Of a DNA stretch of 64,000 nt, positions 36,508 through 45,583 are shown piece by piece. The stretch is from Pseudomonas fluorescens (GTDB taxonomy: Bacteria; Pseudomonadota; Gammaproteobacteria; Pseudomonadales; Pseudomonadaceae), in assembly GCF_900215245.1 (NCBI RefSeq), contig NZ_LT907842.1, positions 4,092,001 through 4,156,000 of the forward strand. Reading direction: 5' to 3'. A program made the position numbers and the translations under genes. The notes below the pieces were generated by a model that was not told the origin of the DNA, did no database searches, and saw nothing but the letters and a program-made list of their open reading frames with translations. The first letter of the stretch is position 1, and the number at the start of each line of letters is the position of its first letter.

Positions 36508-38010
36508 ATGACTATCCCGAAGGCGTCACCGCAACGGCCAGAAGATGAGAATCTCGGCGTCGCGGCCAACATGGCTTACGGCCTGCAGCATGTGCTCACC
36601 ATGTACGGCGGCATCGTCGCTGTACCGTTGATCGTCGGCCAGGCGGCCGGTTTGTCGCCGGCGGATATCGGCCTGTTGATCGCCGCATCGCTGTTCGCCG
36701 GTGGCCTGGCCACGCTGCTGCAAACCCTGGGCTTGCCGTTTTTTGGCTGCCAGTTGCCGCTGGTGCAGGGTGTGTCGTTTGCCGGTGTGGCAACCATGGT
36801 GGCGATTGTCGGCAGCGATGGTGCCGGCGGGGTGCCGGCGATTCTCGGGGCGGTGATGGCCGCGTCGTTTATCGGCTTACTGATTACGCCGGTGTTCTCA
36901 CGGATCACCAAGTTCTTCCCGCCGCTGGTGACCGGCATCGTGATCACCACCATCGGCCTCACATTGATGCCCGTGGCGGCACGCTGGGCCATGGGCGGCA
37001 ATAGCCGTGCGGCGGATTTCGGCAGCATGGCGAACATCGGCCTGGCTGCACTGACGCTGGTGCTGGTGTTGCTGCTGAGCAAGATCGGCAGCGCGACGAT
37101 CTCGCGTTTGTCGATCCTGCTGGCCATGGTGATTGGCACCGTGATTGCGGTGTTCCTCGGCATGGCGGATTTCTCCGGGGTGACCCAGGGGCCGATGTTC
37201 GGTTTCCCCACACCCTTTCATTTCGGCGTGCCGACCTTTCATGTGGCGGCGATCATTTCCATGTGCATCGTGGTGATGGTGACCTTGGTGGAAACCTCGG
37301 CGGACATTCTGGCGGTGGGGGAGATCATCGATACCAAGGTCGATTCCAAGCGCCTCGGTAACGGCTTGCGCGCCGATATGCTATCGAGCATGTTCGCGCC
37401 GATCTTCGGCTCATTCACCCAGAGTGCGTTTGCCCAGAACGTCGGCCTGGTGGCGGTGACCGGGGTGAAGAGTCGGTTTGTGGTGGCAACGGGCGGGGTG
37501 TTCCTGGTCGTGCTCGGCCTGCTGCCCTTCATGGGCCGGGTGATTGCGGCAGTGCCGACATCGGTGCTGGGCGGTGCCGGGATTGTGCTGTTTGGCACGG
37601 TGGCGGCCAGTGGTATTCGCACGCTGTCCAAGGTGGATTACCGCAACAACATGAACCTGATCATCGTCGCGACGAGCATCGGTTTCGGCATGATCCCCAT
37701 CGCCGCACCGACCTTTTACGATCACTTCCCAACCTGGTTCGCGACGATTTTCCATTCGGGGATCAGTTCGTCGGCGATCATGGCGATCCTGTTGAATCTG
37801 GCGTTTAACCACTTTACCGCTGGCAACTCGGACCAGCAGTCGGTGTTTGTGGCGGGGACTGAGCGCAGTGTGTACTTCCACGATGTGGCGGCATTGCGCG
37901 ATGGGGATTACTTCAGCGGCGGTAAGATGTTTGATGCTGAAGGGAAGGAGATTCCGGTGGTGGCTGAGGTGCCCAGGAAGTCCGTAAAGCCTGAGACCAC
38001 TGAAGTCTGA
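36508..38010 (+). CDS. NCS2 nucleobase:cation symporter (xanthine/uric acid permease)
   Basis: 500 residues, about 12-14 membrane segments. NCS2 motifs are clear: MYGGIVAVPLIVG, CQLPLVQGVSFAG, VETSADILAVGEI and FAQNVGLVAVTGVKSR (QN-x-G...TGV-x-SR). The motif variants are those of the xanthine/uric acid branch (XanQ, UacT) rather than uracil. Start ATG 36508; a longer reading adds 27 unlikely residues. Divergent from the Tsx-like porin, giving an outer plus inner membrane purine route. Confidence 0.88.
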   Translation: MTIPKASPQRPEDENLGVAANMAYGLQHVLTMYGGIVAVPLIVGQAAGLSPADIGLLIAASLFAGGLATLLQTLGLPFFGCQLPLVQGVSFAGVATMVAIVGSDGAGGVPAILGAVMAASFIGLLITPVFSRITKFFPPLVTGIVITTIGLTLMPVAARWAMGGNSRAADFGSMANIGLAALTLVLVLLLSKIGSATISRLSILLAMVIGTVIAVFLGMADFSGVTQGPMFGFPTPFHFGVPTFHVAAIISMCIVVMVTLVETSADILAVGEIIDTKVDSKRLGNGLRADMLSSMFAPIFGSFTQSAFAQNVGLVAVTGVKSRFVVATGGVFLVVLGLLPFMGRVIAAVPTSVLGGAGIVLFGTVAASGIRTLSKVDYRNNMNLIIVATSIGFGMIPIAAPTFYDHFPTWFATIFHSGISSSAIMAILLNLAFNHFTAGNSDQQSVFVAGTERSVYFHDVAALRDGDYFSGGKMFDAEGKEIPVVAEVPRKSVKPETTEV

Positions 38011-38100
38011 ACGGTGGGAGGTGGTTTGCTTGCCATGGGCATAGGTCTTTACGCAGCGCTTTGGGGTGCTCTGGGCCTGTGGGGCGTTTCGGTGGGTTGG
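38011..38100. repeat. Degenerate REP next to the long inverted repeat
   Basis: ACGGTGGGAGGTGGTTTGCTTGCC resembles a decayed REP unit (about 38012-38035). The rest up to 38100 shows nothing recognised. Confidence 0.5.
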
Positions 38101-38893
38101 GTATATATCCGTTGGTGCGGTAACGGCGGCTATGGGTTCCGCTCTTACAGCGGGTCACTTTTTTACAAACGCCTAAAAAAGTAACCAAAAAACGCTTTGC
38201 CCCACCACTCGGTGCCTCGCTTAGGCTCGGCATGCCCTCACTCCGGCTTGAATCCGTGGGCCGCCGCAATGGGCCATCCTTGGCCCAGTGCGGCTAACCC
38301 GGCGTCCTGCCGGGTTACCCACGGATTCAAGCCTGCGTTCGGCCAGCGTGGTTAACGGGGCCTGTCAGATCAAGATCAACAGCAGATCAAAAGCAGAGCA
38401 CGGCGGCCTGACAGCCGACCTGAGTGGTAGAAGCAAAAGCAGGGCAAGAGCACAGCAACACCACGTTTACCGGATGAAATGGGTTCCAAATGTGGGAGCG
38501 GGCTTGCTCGCGAATGCGGTGTGCCAGTCACCCACTCCATCAACTGACACACCACTTCGCTTGTGCTTTTGATCTAACCACTCAGGTCGGCTGTCAGGCC
38601 GCCGTGCTTTGCTTTTGACTTTGATCTTGATCTTAGGCGCCCCGTTAACCACGCTGGCCGAACGCAGGCTTTGGAGCGTGGGTAAACCGGCAGGACGCCG
38701 GTTTAGCCGCGATGGGCCAAGGATGGCCCATGGCGGCGGCCCACGGTCCAAAGCCTGCGTGAGGGCACACCGAGCCCAGGCGAGGTGCCGAGTGGTGGGG
38801 CAAGAGCCCTTTGGTTACTTTGGGGCTTTTCCAAAGTGACCCGCCGTAAGGGCGGAACCCATTGCGGCCGTGACCCAAACAACGGATATGTAC
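38101..38893. repeat. Long imperfect inverted repeat, arms about 335 bp
   Basis: Left arm 38101-38440 pairs with right arm 38564-38893. Matching points include TATCCGTT/AACGGATA at the outer ends, GGGTTCCGC..TTAC with its counterpart, GCCCCACCACTCGG/CCGAGTGGTGGGGC, GGGCCATCCTTGGCCCA, TTCGGCCAGCGTGGTTAACG and GGCGGCCTGACAGCCGACCT. Each arm has its own smaller inverted repeat (for example CTTGAATCCGTGGG with CCCACGGATTCAAG at 38251-38335). A REP unit lies in the 120-base centre. No gene: frames crossing it are not conserved between arms. May be a genome-wide non-coding repeat family of fluorescent pseudomonads. Confidence 0.85.
38489..38519 (+). repeat. Single REP element in the centre of the inverted repeat
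   Basis: TGTGGGAGCGGGCTTGCTCG unit inside the loop between the two arms. Confidence 0.85.
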
Positions 38894-38947
38894 TCAGCGC
38901 CCCCGACAACCCGTAAAAAAAGATAGCTAAATACAGCTAGCAGGATC

Positions 38948-39880
38948 TCAACCCGCTTTGAGTGCCGGGTGCGGCACCGAGCAGGCCTCATCCAGAAACT
39001 TCACCACGGTCCCCATGCACGCCTGGCGTTCTTCCACATGGGGCATGTGGCTGGAGTCTTCAAACAGCGCCCAACGCACGTCCGCGATCTCATCCAGGAA
39101 CGGTTTAACCACCAATGGCGTGGCTTCGTCGTGCCGGCCGGAGATCACCAGGGTGGGCACATTGATCGCCGACAGCCGGCCAATCACGTTCCAGTCCTTC
39201 AAGCTGCCGATCACATGGAACTCCGTCGGGCCGCTCATGGCGTGGTACACCGTCGGGTCCGAATCCACCGCCGCGAAGGTGCGCGCCACTTCTTCCGGCC
39301 ACGGGATGACGCGGCACACGTGCTGGTCATAGAAAACCCGCGAGGCGGCGAGGTATTCCGGGTCTTGGTAGGTACCGGCCTGTTCGTGTTTGAGCAGGGT
39401 TTCATGCACGCCTTCAGGCAACAGTTGGCGCAGGCGGTTGGCTTCGCTGACCCAGGTACGCATGCACGTCGGCGAGTTGGCCGGGATGAATGCGCGCAGG
39501 CCTTTGGGTTGCAGAATCGCGTGCTCGCTGCCGAGCATGCCGCCCCAGGATTGCCCGAGGATCGCGTAATTGTCGCTGATCTGCAGGTGGTCCAGCAGGT
39601 TGTTCAGCTCTGCGAGGAACAGCTCGATGGTCCAGAAAGACGCATCTTTTTCCGGTAGGTGTGTGGAGCGGCCATTGCCCAGTTGGTCGTAGTGGATAAC
39701 CGCATGACCGCTGGCGGCAACGTCCTTGAACGCGTCGACATAGTCATGGGTGCAACCAGGGCCGCCGTGGATGATCACCAACGGTGTACGGCCGGTGGTC
39801 AGGTCGCCGGTGACGCGGTACCAAGTCTGGTAGGCGCCGAAGGCCGCATAGCCTTCGCGCATCTTCTCGATGAATTCCAT
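38948..39880 (-). CDS. pip: Proline iminopeptidase-family hydrolase (first copy)
   Basis: 310 residues, alpha/beta hydrolase that releases N-terminal proline from peptides. Oxyanion GGPG in [13 protein letters not shown], nucleophile Ser in GQSWGG, acid Asp in SGRHDEATP, His in [10 protein letters not shown]. No signal peptide, so cytoplasmic. ATG 39880 ([15 protein letters not shown]) is preferred over an upstream frame. A lux-box-like palindrome lies 62 bases upstream, and the gene is directly downstream of the LuxR-solo gene in the same orientation. Its partner copy lies on the other side of that regulator. Confidence 0.88.
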   Translation of the reverse strand: MEFIEKMREGYAAFGAYQTWYRVTGDLTTGRTPLVIIHGGPGCTHDYVDAFKDVAASGHAVIHYDQLGNGRSTHLPEKDASFWTIELFLAELNNLLDHLQISDNYAILGQSWGGMLGSEHAILQPKGLRAFIPANSPTCMRTWVSEANRLRQLLPEGVHETLLKHEQAGTYQDPEYLAASRVFYDQHVCRVIPWPEEVARTFAAVDSDPTVYHAMSGPTEFHVIGSLKDWNVIGRLSAINVPTLVISGRHDEATPLVVKPFLDEIADVRWALFEDSSHMPHVEERQACMGTVVKFLDEACSVPHPALKAG

Positions 39881-39941
39881 TTCGTACCCTGCTCTGAAAA
39901 AAAGGATCAGGGCTACGATAGTCGGCACGCAACGTTTAAGT

Positions 39942-39961
39942 AACTAGCAAAACAGCTAGGT
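39942..39961 (-). promoter_or_regulatory. lux-box-like palindrome before the first iminopeptidase gene
   Basis: On the minus strand ACCTAGCTGTTTTGCTAGTT: ACCTA-N10-TAGTT, with an inner perfect CTAGC-N6-GCTAG. It matches the other box (40819-40838) in the outer ACCTA/TAG positions and lies 62 bases before the start codon. Confidence 0.7.
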
Positions 39962-39973
39962 TTTTCCGACGGT

Positions 39974-40759
39974 TCAATCTTCCAGCAAGCGGTAATGGGT
40001 GGCGCGGACCACCGCCTGGACGCGGTTTTTGGCCCCCAGTTTGTGCATTGCCGAGGCCAGGTGCAGGGTGACCACCGCCAGTGAACGGCTCAATTGCGCG
40101 GCGATTTCGGCGGCGGTCAAGCCTTCGGCGGCCCATTTCAGGCATTCGCGCTCGCGTTTGGTCAGATGAATATGCGGGTAGGTCCGTAGCTCTTTGCTGA
40201 ACAACGGGTAGGCCGCTTCCTGCAAGGCATGGGTAATCAGGCTGAAATCCGCCAGGGTCTGCTGGGCATCATTCAATACCGTGCTGGCGTTGCCGGTACG
40301 CAGGCCGGTCAGTGAGGCGAAACCGCCGCGCGGCAGATGGATGGGCACGCTGACCCCGCAGGTCAGTTGGCGTTCATGCAGGTAAGTGGACACCGGCGCA
40401 TGGCAGGGGTCGATGATTTTTTGCAGTGCGGTCTGGGCTTTTGCTTCATAGGACCAGACAAACGGCGACACCGTGCTCAGGGCCAGGTGTTGCACCGGAT
40501 CGATCTGGTAAAACCCTTCGCGGCACCATAACGCGTGCCAGTCCGGCGGCGTGTTGCGCAGCTCCAGCACCGACGGCGTGATCAGTGAACCGTCCTGGTC
40601 GATGGGCACTGGCGTGTAGTCGTACACCAGCGCATCGAAACCCAATTGTTGGGCGAGGATAAACGTGTTGTCCATCTGTTCCTCCAGGCTCCTGCCTGGC
40701 ATCAGACGGTTATTGAAGGCGGTTAGCTTGGCCAGCATCCGTTCTGCTCCCGAATTCAT
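39974..40759 (-). CDS. pipR: LuxR-family solo regulator, OryR/PipR type
   Basis: 261 residues: N-terminal autoinducer-binding domain (about 15-165) and C-terminal LuxR helix-turn-helix (about 195-260, LTKRERECLKWAAEGLTAAEIAAQLSRSLAVVTLHLASAMHKLGAKNRVQAV). In the ligand pocket the TraR positions W57, D70 and P71 appear kept (PPDW, IDPVQ), while the Y61 position is Trp (HALW), a change characteristic of plant-compound-responsive LuxR solos. No luxI is nearby. It sits between two proline iminopeptidase genes and a peptide ABC transporter, the PipR locus layout described in plant-associated Pseudomonas. ATG 40759 preferred over a GTG 11 codons earlier. Confidence 0.85.
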   Translation of the reverse strand: MNSGAERMLAKLTAFNNRLMPGRSLEEQMDNTFILAQQLGFDALVYDYTPVPIDQDGSLITPSVLELRNTPPDWHALWCREGFYQIDPVQHLALSTVSPFVWSYEAKAQTALQKIIDPCHAPVSTYLHERQLTCGVSVPIHLPRGGFASLTGLRTGNASTVLNDAQQTLADFSLITHALQEAAYPLFSKELRTYPHIHLTKRERECLKWAAEGLTAAEIAAQLSRSLAVVTLHLASAMHKLGAKNRVQAVVRATHYRLLED

Positions 40760-40818
40760 TTGAATCTCGACTTGCGGCAAGTAGAATGCCACGCCCCGGC
40801 GAAGGACTGCCAGGCCAA

Positions 40819-40838
40819 ACCTATAAGAAATACTAGGT
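40819..40838 (+). promoter_or_regulatory. lux-box-like palindrome before the second iminopeptidase and transporter genes
   Basis: ACCTATAAGAAATACTAGGT: perfect ACCTA-N10-TAGGT, extending one base further out on each side. It lies 84 bases before the iminopeptidase start and 60 bases upstream of the regulator's own start on the other strand, so it could control both. Confidence 0.78.
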
Positions 40839-40921
40839 TATGGACGCACGGCATCCTCGGTAGTGTTGGCCACATAAACGGCCGCTGACTACCCGGCCGA
40901 TCCAACACAAGGAATGTAAGC

Positions 40922-41809
40922 ATGTGGCGTGAAACTGCCCCCGACCAGCAGTACAACGTGCAAGTCGACGGCCATAACGTCGTGGCCTACAGCTTTGGCG
41001 ACGGCGATGAGGTGCTGTTGTGTCTCAATGGCGGCCCAGGCTTGCCGTGTGACTACTTGCGCGACGCCCATGGCTGGCTCAAAGACCATAACCTGCGAGT
41101 GGTTGCATTCGACCAGCTTGGCACCGGCGCATCAGCCAGACCGACTGATGTTTCCTTGTGGGAAATCAGCCGTTATGTCGAAGAAGTTGAGACCGTGCGC
41201 CGTGCACTGGGCCTCGGTCGCGTGCACTTGCTGGGGCATTCCTGGGGCGGCTGGCTGGGCATCGAATACGCCATCCATTACCCCAACGCACTGAAAAGCC
41301 TGATCCTCGAAAACACCGTCGGCGACATTCCGCACCTGTCCCAGGAGCTCGAGCGCCTGCGCGGTGCCCTCGGCAGTGAAACCGTGGCCATGATGCAGCG
41401 TCATGAAGCCATGGGCACCCTGGACCATCCGCAGTACCAGGCCGCGATTACCTTGCTCAACTACCGTCACGTCTGCCGTCTGGACGAATGGCCGGAGCCG
41501 GTCAAGCGCTCCCTCGGCGACTGGAACATGGGCCCCTACGAAGCCATGCAGGGCCCCAACGAATTCCTGTATATCGGTAACCTCAAGGATTGGAACCGCA
41601 TCCCCGAAATGGCTGACTTCAAGATGCCAATACTGATCACCACGGGTCAGCATGATGAACTCACGCCGGCCTGCGCCCATCGCATGAAGCTGGCCGCCAG
41701 GCATGCCGAATTACAGGTGTTTCCGAACAGCAGCCACATGCCCTTTTATGAGGAACCCCAGGCGTACTTCCCGGTGCTGCTGGACTTCCTCGCTCGCCAT
41801 CGAGGCTGA
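40922..41809 (+). CDS. pip: Proline iminopeptidase-family hydrolase (second copy)
   Basis: 295 residues, same alpha/beta hydrolase family as the 38948-39880 product. GGPG in LCLNGGPGLPCDY, Ser in GHSWGG, Asp in TGQHDELTP, His in SSHMPFYEE. Cytoplasmic by sequence. AAGGA lies ten or so bases before the ATG. It is the first gene of a probable six-gene operon with the peptide transporter (next start four bases after its stop) and follows a lux-box-like site. Natural peptide substrate unknown. Confidence 0.9.
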   Translation: MWRETAPDQQYNVQVDGHNVVAYSFGDGDEVLLCLNGGPGLPCDYLRDAHGWLKDHNLRVVAFDQLGTGASARPTDVSLWEISRYVEEVETVRRALGLGRVHLLGHSWGGWLGIEYAIHYPNALKSLILENTVGDIPHLSQELERLRGALGSETVAMMQRHEAMGTLDHPQYQAAITLLNYRHVCRLDEWPEPVKRSLGDWNMGPYEAMQGPNEFLYIGNLKDWNRIPEMADFKMPILITTGQHDELTPACAHRMKLAARHAELQVFPNSSHMPFYEEPQAYFPVLLDFLARHRG

Positions 41810-41812
41810 CGG

Positions 41813-42760
41813 ATGAACCTGGCGCGTTACCGTTTTGTGCTGTCCCGGCCGCTGCAATTGCTGCCGGTGTTGTTTGGCATCAGCCTGATCACCTTTGTGC
41901 TGGTGCGTTCGATCCCCGGTGACCCGGCGCGCGCCTTGCTGGGTTCACGCAGTACCCCGGATGCGTTGCTGAAAATCCGCGCCCAGTACGGCCTGGATCA
42001 ACCGTTGTGGCTGCAGTATTTCTACTTCCTCAAGAACCTGCTCAAGGGCGATCTCGGCCAGTCGCTGCTGTACAAGGTTGACGCTTTGAAGCTGATTGTC
42101 ACGCGGATCGAACCGACCCTGGTGCTGGTGCTCGGCAGTGTGCTGCTCGCGCTGTTGATTGCGCTGCCGCTGGCGACGGTGGCGGCGCGCAATAAAGGCG
42201 GCTGGGCAGACAACCTGATCCGCGTGTTCACCACGGTTGGCCTGGGCATGCCGGCGTTCTGGCTGGGCCTGATGTTGATTTTGTTGCTGAGCGTGAAGTG
42301 GGGCCTGTTCCCGGTGTCCGGCTACGGGCGCAGCTGGCTGGATAAGGCTCACCATATGCTGCTGCCCTGTTTGACCATCGCCCTGGCGCTGTCGGCGGTG
42401 TTGGTCCGTAACCTGCGTGCGAGCATGCTGATGGAGTTGCAGGCCGACCATGTCACCGCCGCCCGGGCACGCGGGCTGCCGGAGGCCGCCGTGTTCCGTC
42501 GCCACGTGCTGCCCAACTCCCTGGTACCGGCGGTCAACCTGCTGGCGGTGAATATCGGTTGGTTGATCAGCGGCACCGTGGTCATTGAAAGCCTGTTCGC
42601 GATTCCTGGCATCGGCCAATTGCTGGTGCGCGGCATCTTCACCCGTGACTACATGGTGGTGCAGGGCGTGGCCATGGTGCTGGCGTGTGCGACGGTGGTG
42701 GTCAACTTCGTCGCCGACGTGGTCACGGTGGCCCTCGACCCACGGGTGAACATGCAATGA
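41813..42760 (+). CDS. Peptide ABC transporter permease, DppB-like
   Basis: 315 residues, six membrane segments, opening RFVLSRPLQLLPVLFGISLITFVLVRSIPGDPA, the hallmark of DppB/OppB permeases; EAA-type loop near ARARGLPEAAVFRRHVLPNSLVP. It forms the channel with the DppC-like subunit. Four bases behind the iminopeptidase gene, and its stop overlaps the next start (ATGA). Confidence 0.92.
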   Translation: MNLARYRFVLSRPLQLLPVLFGISLITFVLVRSIPGDPARALLGSRSTPDALLKIRAQYGLDQPLWLQYFYFLKNLLKGDLGQSLLYKVDALKLIVTRIEPTLVLVLGSVLLALLIALPLATVAARNKGGWADNLIRVFTTVGLGMPAFWLGLMLILLLSVKWGLFPVSGYGRSWLDKAHHMLLPCLTIALALSAVLVRNLRASMLMELQADHVTAARARGLPEAAVFRRHVLPNSLVPAVNLLAVNIGWLISGTVVIESLFAIPGIGQLLVRGIFTRDYMVVQGVAMVLACATVVVNFVADVVTVALDPRVNMQ

Positions 42761-43614
42761 GCAGCCGCCCACTGATTGCCCCGTGGCGTTTGCGCCTGCG
42801 TTTTGGTTTTCGCGACGGTCGACTGACCGCTGCGTGGGGGCTGTTGATTGTGTTGGCCTGGCTTGCCCTGGCACTGGTTGCGCCGTGGGTAGCGCCGTTT
42901 GACCCGGTTGCGCAAAACACCGATATCAGCTTGTTGGCCCCCAGCATGGCCCATCCGTTCGGCACGGATAACTACGGCAGGGACATCCTTTCGAGGGTGG
43001 TCTGGGGCGCGCGCATCGACTTGCAACTGGCCATCATCGGCGTGATCTTCCCGTTCATGATCGGCACCTTCGTCGGCGCCGTCTCCGGCTACATGGGCGG
43101 TCGTTTCGACAGCGTCTGCATGCGCGTGATCGATGTGATTCTCGCGTTCCCGTTCCTGGTGCTGATGCTGGCGATCATGGCCATTCTCGGCCCGGGCTTG
43201 AAGAGCTTCTATATCGCCATGGCGCTGGTGGGCTGGGTGTCGTATGCGCGGCTGATCCGCTCACAGATCCTGGTGCTCAAGGAGAGCGACTTCGCCCTGG
43301 CCGCCAAGAGCCTGGGCTTTGGCCACGGGCGCATTCTGTTCCGGCATTTGTTGCCCAACGCGATGTTTGGCTCGATCGTGTTTTCCATGTCCGACGCGGT
43401 GCTGGTGCTGCTCAACGGCGCCGCCGTGAGCTACCTGGGCCTGGGTGTGCAACCGCCGACGGCCGAGTGGGGCACGATGGTGGCCGAAGGGCAGGCGTTC
43501 ATCACCACCGCCTGGTGGATTTGCACCTTTCCGGGGCTGGCCATCGTCACCCTGGCCATGGGTTTCAGCCTGTTGGCCGATGGCGTGGCGCAAGTGTTGG
43601 GGGATCGATCATGA
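42757..43614 (+). CDS. Peptide ABC transporter permease, DppC-like
   Basis: 285 residues, six membrane segments. HPFGTDNYGRDILSRVVWGARIDLQLAI is typical of DppC/OppC, and the coupling loop reads ALAAKSLGFGHGRILFRHLLPN. The start is the ATG overlapping the previous stop; the longer upstream reading is out of place. Its stop overlaps the start of the ATPase gene. Confidence 0.92.
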   Translation: MSSRPLIAPWRLRLRFGFRDGRLTAAWGLLIVLAWLALALVAPWVAPFDPVAQNTDISLLAPSMAHPFGTDNYGRDILSRVVWGARIDLQLAIIGVIFPFMIGTFVGAVSGYMGGRFDSVCMRVIDVILAFPFLVLMLAIMAILGPGLKSFYIAMALVGWVSYARLIRSQILVLKESDFALAAKSLGFGHGRILFRHLLPNAMFGSIVFSMSDAVLVLLNGAAVSYLGLGVQPPTAEWGTMVAEGQAFITTAWWICTFPGLAIVTLAMGFSLLADGVAQVLGDRS

Positions 43615-44567
43615 GCCTGCTTCAAGTGCAGGACCTCAGCGTGATCGCCCATAACGCCGGGCGTGATGTCACCCTGGTTGACCGGGTGTCCTTCGACCTG
43701 GCCGAAGGCGAAATCCTCGGCCTGGTCGGCGAGAGTGGCTCGGGCAAGACCCTGGCCTGTCGCGGCCTGATGCGCCTGTTGCCGTCGGCCAATCTGCGCG
43801 TACAAGGCGGTGCCGTGCGCCTGGCCGGTCGCGATCTATTGCAACTGGATGATCCTGGTATGCGTGCGGTGCGGGGCGGGCAACTGGGCATGATCTTCCA
43901 GAACCCCAGCAGCCATCTTGACCCGCTGATGCGTATCGGCGAGCAGATCGCCGAAGGTATTCGGCTGCATCAAGGCGCGTCAAAAAAAGACGCACGCCTG
44001 CTCGCCATCGAGGTGCTGCGCCAGGTCGGGATTCCCGATCCCAAGGCGCGAGTCGACAACTACCCTCACGAGTTTTCCGGCGGCATGCGTCAGCGGGCAA
44101 TGATCGCCGTGGCCCTTGGCTGCAACCCGAAAGTGCTGATTGCCGACGAGCCGACCACCGCGCTGGATGTGACCGTGCAGGCGCAAATCCTGCGCCTGTT
44201 GCTGGACCTGCGCGACCAGCGTGGCCTGTCGATGATCATGATCACCCACGACCTCGGCGTCGTGGCGCAAACCTGTGACTCGATCGCGGTGATGTATGCC
44301 GGGCGCCTCTGTGAACACGGCAGCAAGCACGACGTGCTGGCCCATCCACAGCACCCGTACACCGCCGGCCTGATCGATTGCCAGCCCGCCCACAGCGGCG
44401 GTCACGCCTTGCTGCGCACCATTGCTGGCCAGCCGCCGTTGCTGGATGCCTTGCCCGCCGGTTGCCGGTTCAACCCGCGCTGCCCGCAGGTGGGCGCCTT
44501 GTGCACCGAGCGGCTGCCGGAAGGCGCGCGGGTGGCGTGTCACTATCCCTTGGGAGGCCGCCCATGA
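43611..44567 (+). CDS. Peptide ABC transporter ATPase, DppD-like
   Basis: 318 residues. Walker [11 protein letters not shown], signature [12 protein letters not shown], Walker [15 protein letters not shown], switch His in MITHDLGVV, and the C-terminal oligopeptide-transporter extension with Cys cluster ([13 protein letters not shown]). The ATG overlaps the DppC-like stop; the stop overlaps the next ATPase start. Confidence 0.92.
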   Translation: MSLLQVQDLSVIAHNAGRDVTLVDRVSFDLAEGEILGLVGESGSGKTLACRGLMRLLPSANLRVQGGAVRLAGRDLLQLDDPGMRAVRGGQLGMIFQNPSSHLDPLMRIGEQIAEGIRLHQGASKKDARLLAIEVLRQVGIPDPKARVDNYPHEFSGGMRQRAMIAVALGCNPKVLIADEPTTALDVTVQAQILRLLLDLRDQRGLSMIMITHDLGVVAQTCDSIAVMYAGRLCEHGSKHDVLAHPQHPYTAGLIDCQPAHSGGHALLRTIAGQPPLLDALPAGCRFNPRCPQVGALCTERLPEGARVACHYPLGGRP

Positions 44568-45583
44568 GCCTGTTGCAGATCAAGGACCTGGAGGTGCGCT
44601 TTGCGGCGTCCGGCAGCGGTTTGTTCGGCCTGAAAAAACAGTGGGTGAGGGCGGTGAACGGGGTGTCGCTGACCCTCGCCGCCGGTGAGACCCTGGGCCT
44701 GGTGGGCGAATCCGGCAGTGGCAAAAGCACTCTGGGCCGGGCAATTTTGCACCTCAACCCGATCAGCGCCGGGCAGGTGTTGTTCGATGGCGTCGACATG
44801 GCCCATGGCAGCGCTATCGACATCGCTCGCCTGCGCCATGAAACCGCGATGATTTTCCAGGACCCTTACGCCGCCCTGAACCCGCGCCACACCCTTGGCG
44901 AAACGCTTGCCGAAGTGCTGCGGGTGCACCGCAAAGCCGCGCCAGAGCAAATTCCCCAGCGCGTGCATGAATTGCTCGAACTGGTCGGCCTGCGCCCCGA
45001 GTTGGCCAGCCGCAAACCCGGTTCACTCAGTGGTGGCCAATGCCAGCGTGTCGGTATCGCTCGGGCGCTGGCGGTGGAGCCGCGCTTGATCATCGCCGAT
45101 GAGTGCGTGGCGGCATTGGATGTGTCGATTCAGGGCCAGATCATCAACCTGTTGCTGGAACTGCAACAGCGCATGAACCTGGCGATTCTGTTTATCGCCC
45201 ATGACCTGGCCATCGTGCGCCGCCTGTGCGACCGCGTGGCGGTGATGTACCTGGGCAAAATCGTTGAGGAAGGGCCGGTGGAGGCGGTGTTTACCGCACC
45301 GCGCCATCCTTACACGGCGGCGCTGATCGAGGCGATTCCCGAGATTGATCCGCGTCGGCCCTTGCCAGCAGAGCCGTTGCCGGGTGAGCCGCCGAGCCCG
45401 TTGAATGTGCCCGCAGGTTGCGCCTTTCACCCGCGTTGCCGCTATGCCCGGACGATGTGTTCCGTGGTGTTGCCGCCTACTCATTTCCTGCACGAGCATC
45501 GATACAGTTGCGTGCTTGAAGCACCTTTGACCCTTTCTGCCATTCATGAACAAGGAGTTATGACATGCAATCCCGCCACTTGA
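44564..45583 (+). CDS. Peptide ABC transporter ATPase, DppF-like
   Basis: 339 residues. Walker [12 protein letters not shown], signature LSGGQCQRVGIA (Cys where Gln/Arg is common), Walker B LIIADECVAALDVS (Cys for the usual Pro in DEP), switch His in FIAHDLAIV and the C-terminal Cys-containing AFHPRCRYARTMC. Its 3' end overlaps the binding-protein gene by 19 bases, so the last residues (QGVMTCNPAT) are encoded over that gene's ribosome site and start. Confidence 0.9.
   Translation: MSLLQIKDLEVRFAASGSGLFGLKKQWVRAVNGVSLTLAAGETLGLVGESGSGKSTLGRAILHLNPISAGQVLFDGVDMAHGSAIDIARLRHETAMIFQDPYAALNPRHTLGETLAEVLRVHRKAAPEQIPQRVHELLELVGLRPELASRKPGSLSGGQCQRVGIARALAVEPRLIIADECVAALDVSIQGQIINLLLELQQRMNLAILFIAHDLAIVRRLCDRVAVMYLGKIVEEGPVEAVFTAPRHPYTAALIEAIPEIDPRRPLPAEPLPGEPPSPLNVPAGCAFHPRCRYARTMCSVVLPPTHFLHEHRYSCVLEAPLTLSAIHEQGVMTCNPAT

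Noticed and set aside
38101..38893. Insertion sequence with terminal inverted repeats
   Set aside because: The arms are about 335 bp with only a 120-base centre; there is no transposase frame.
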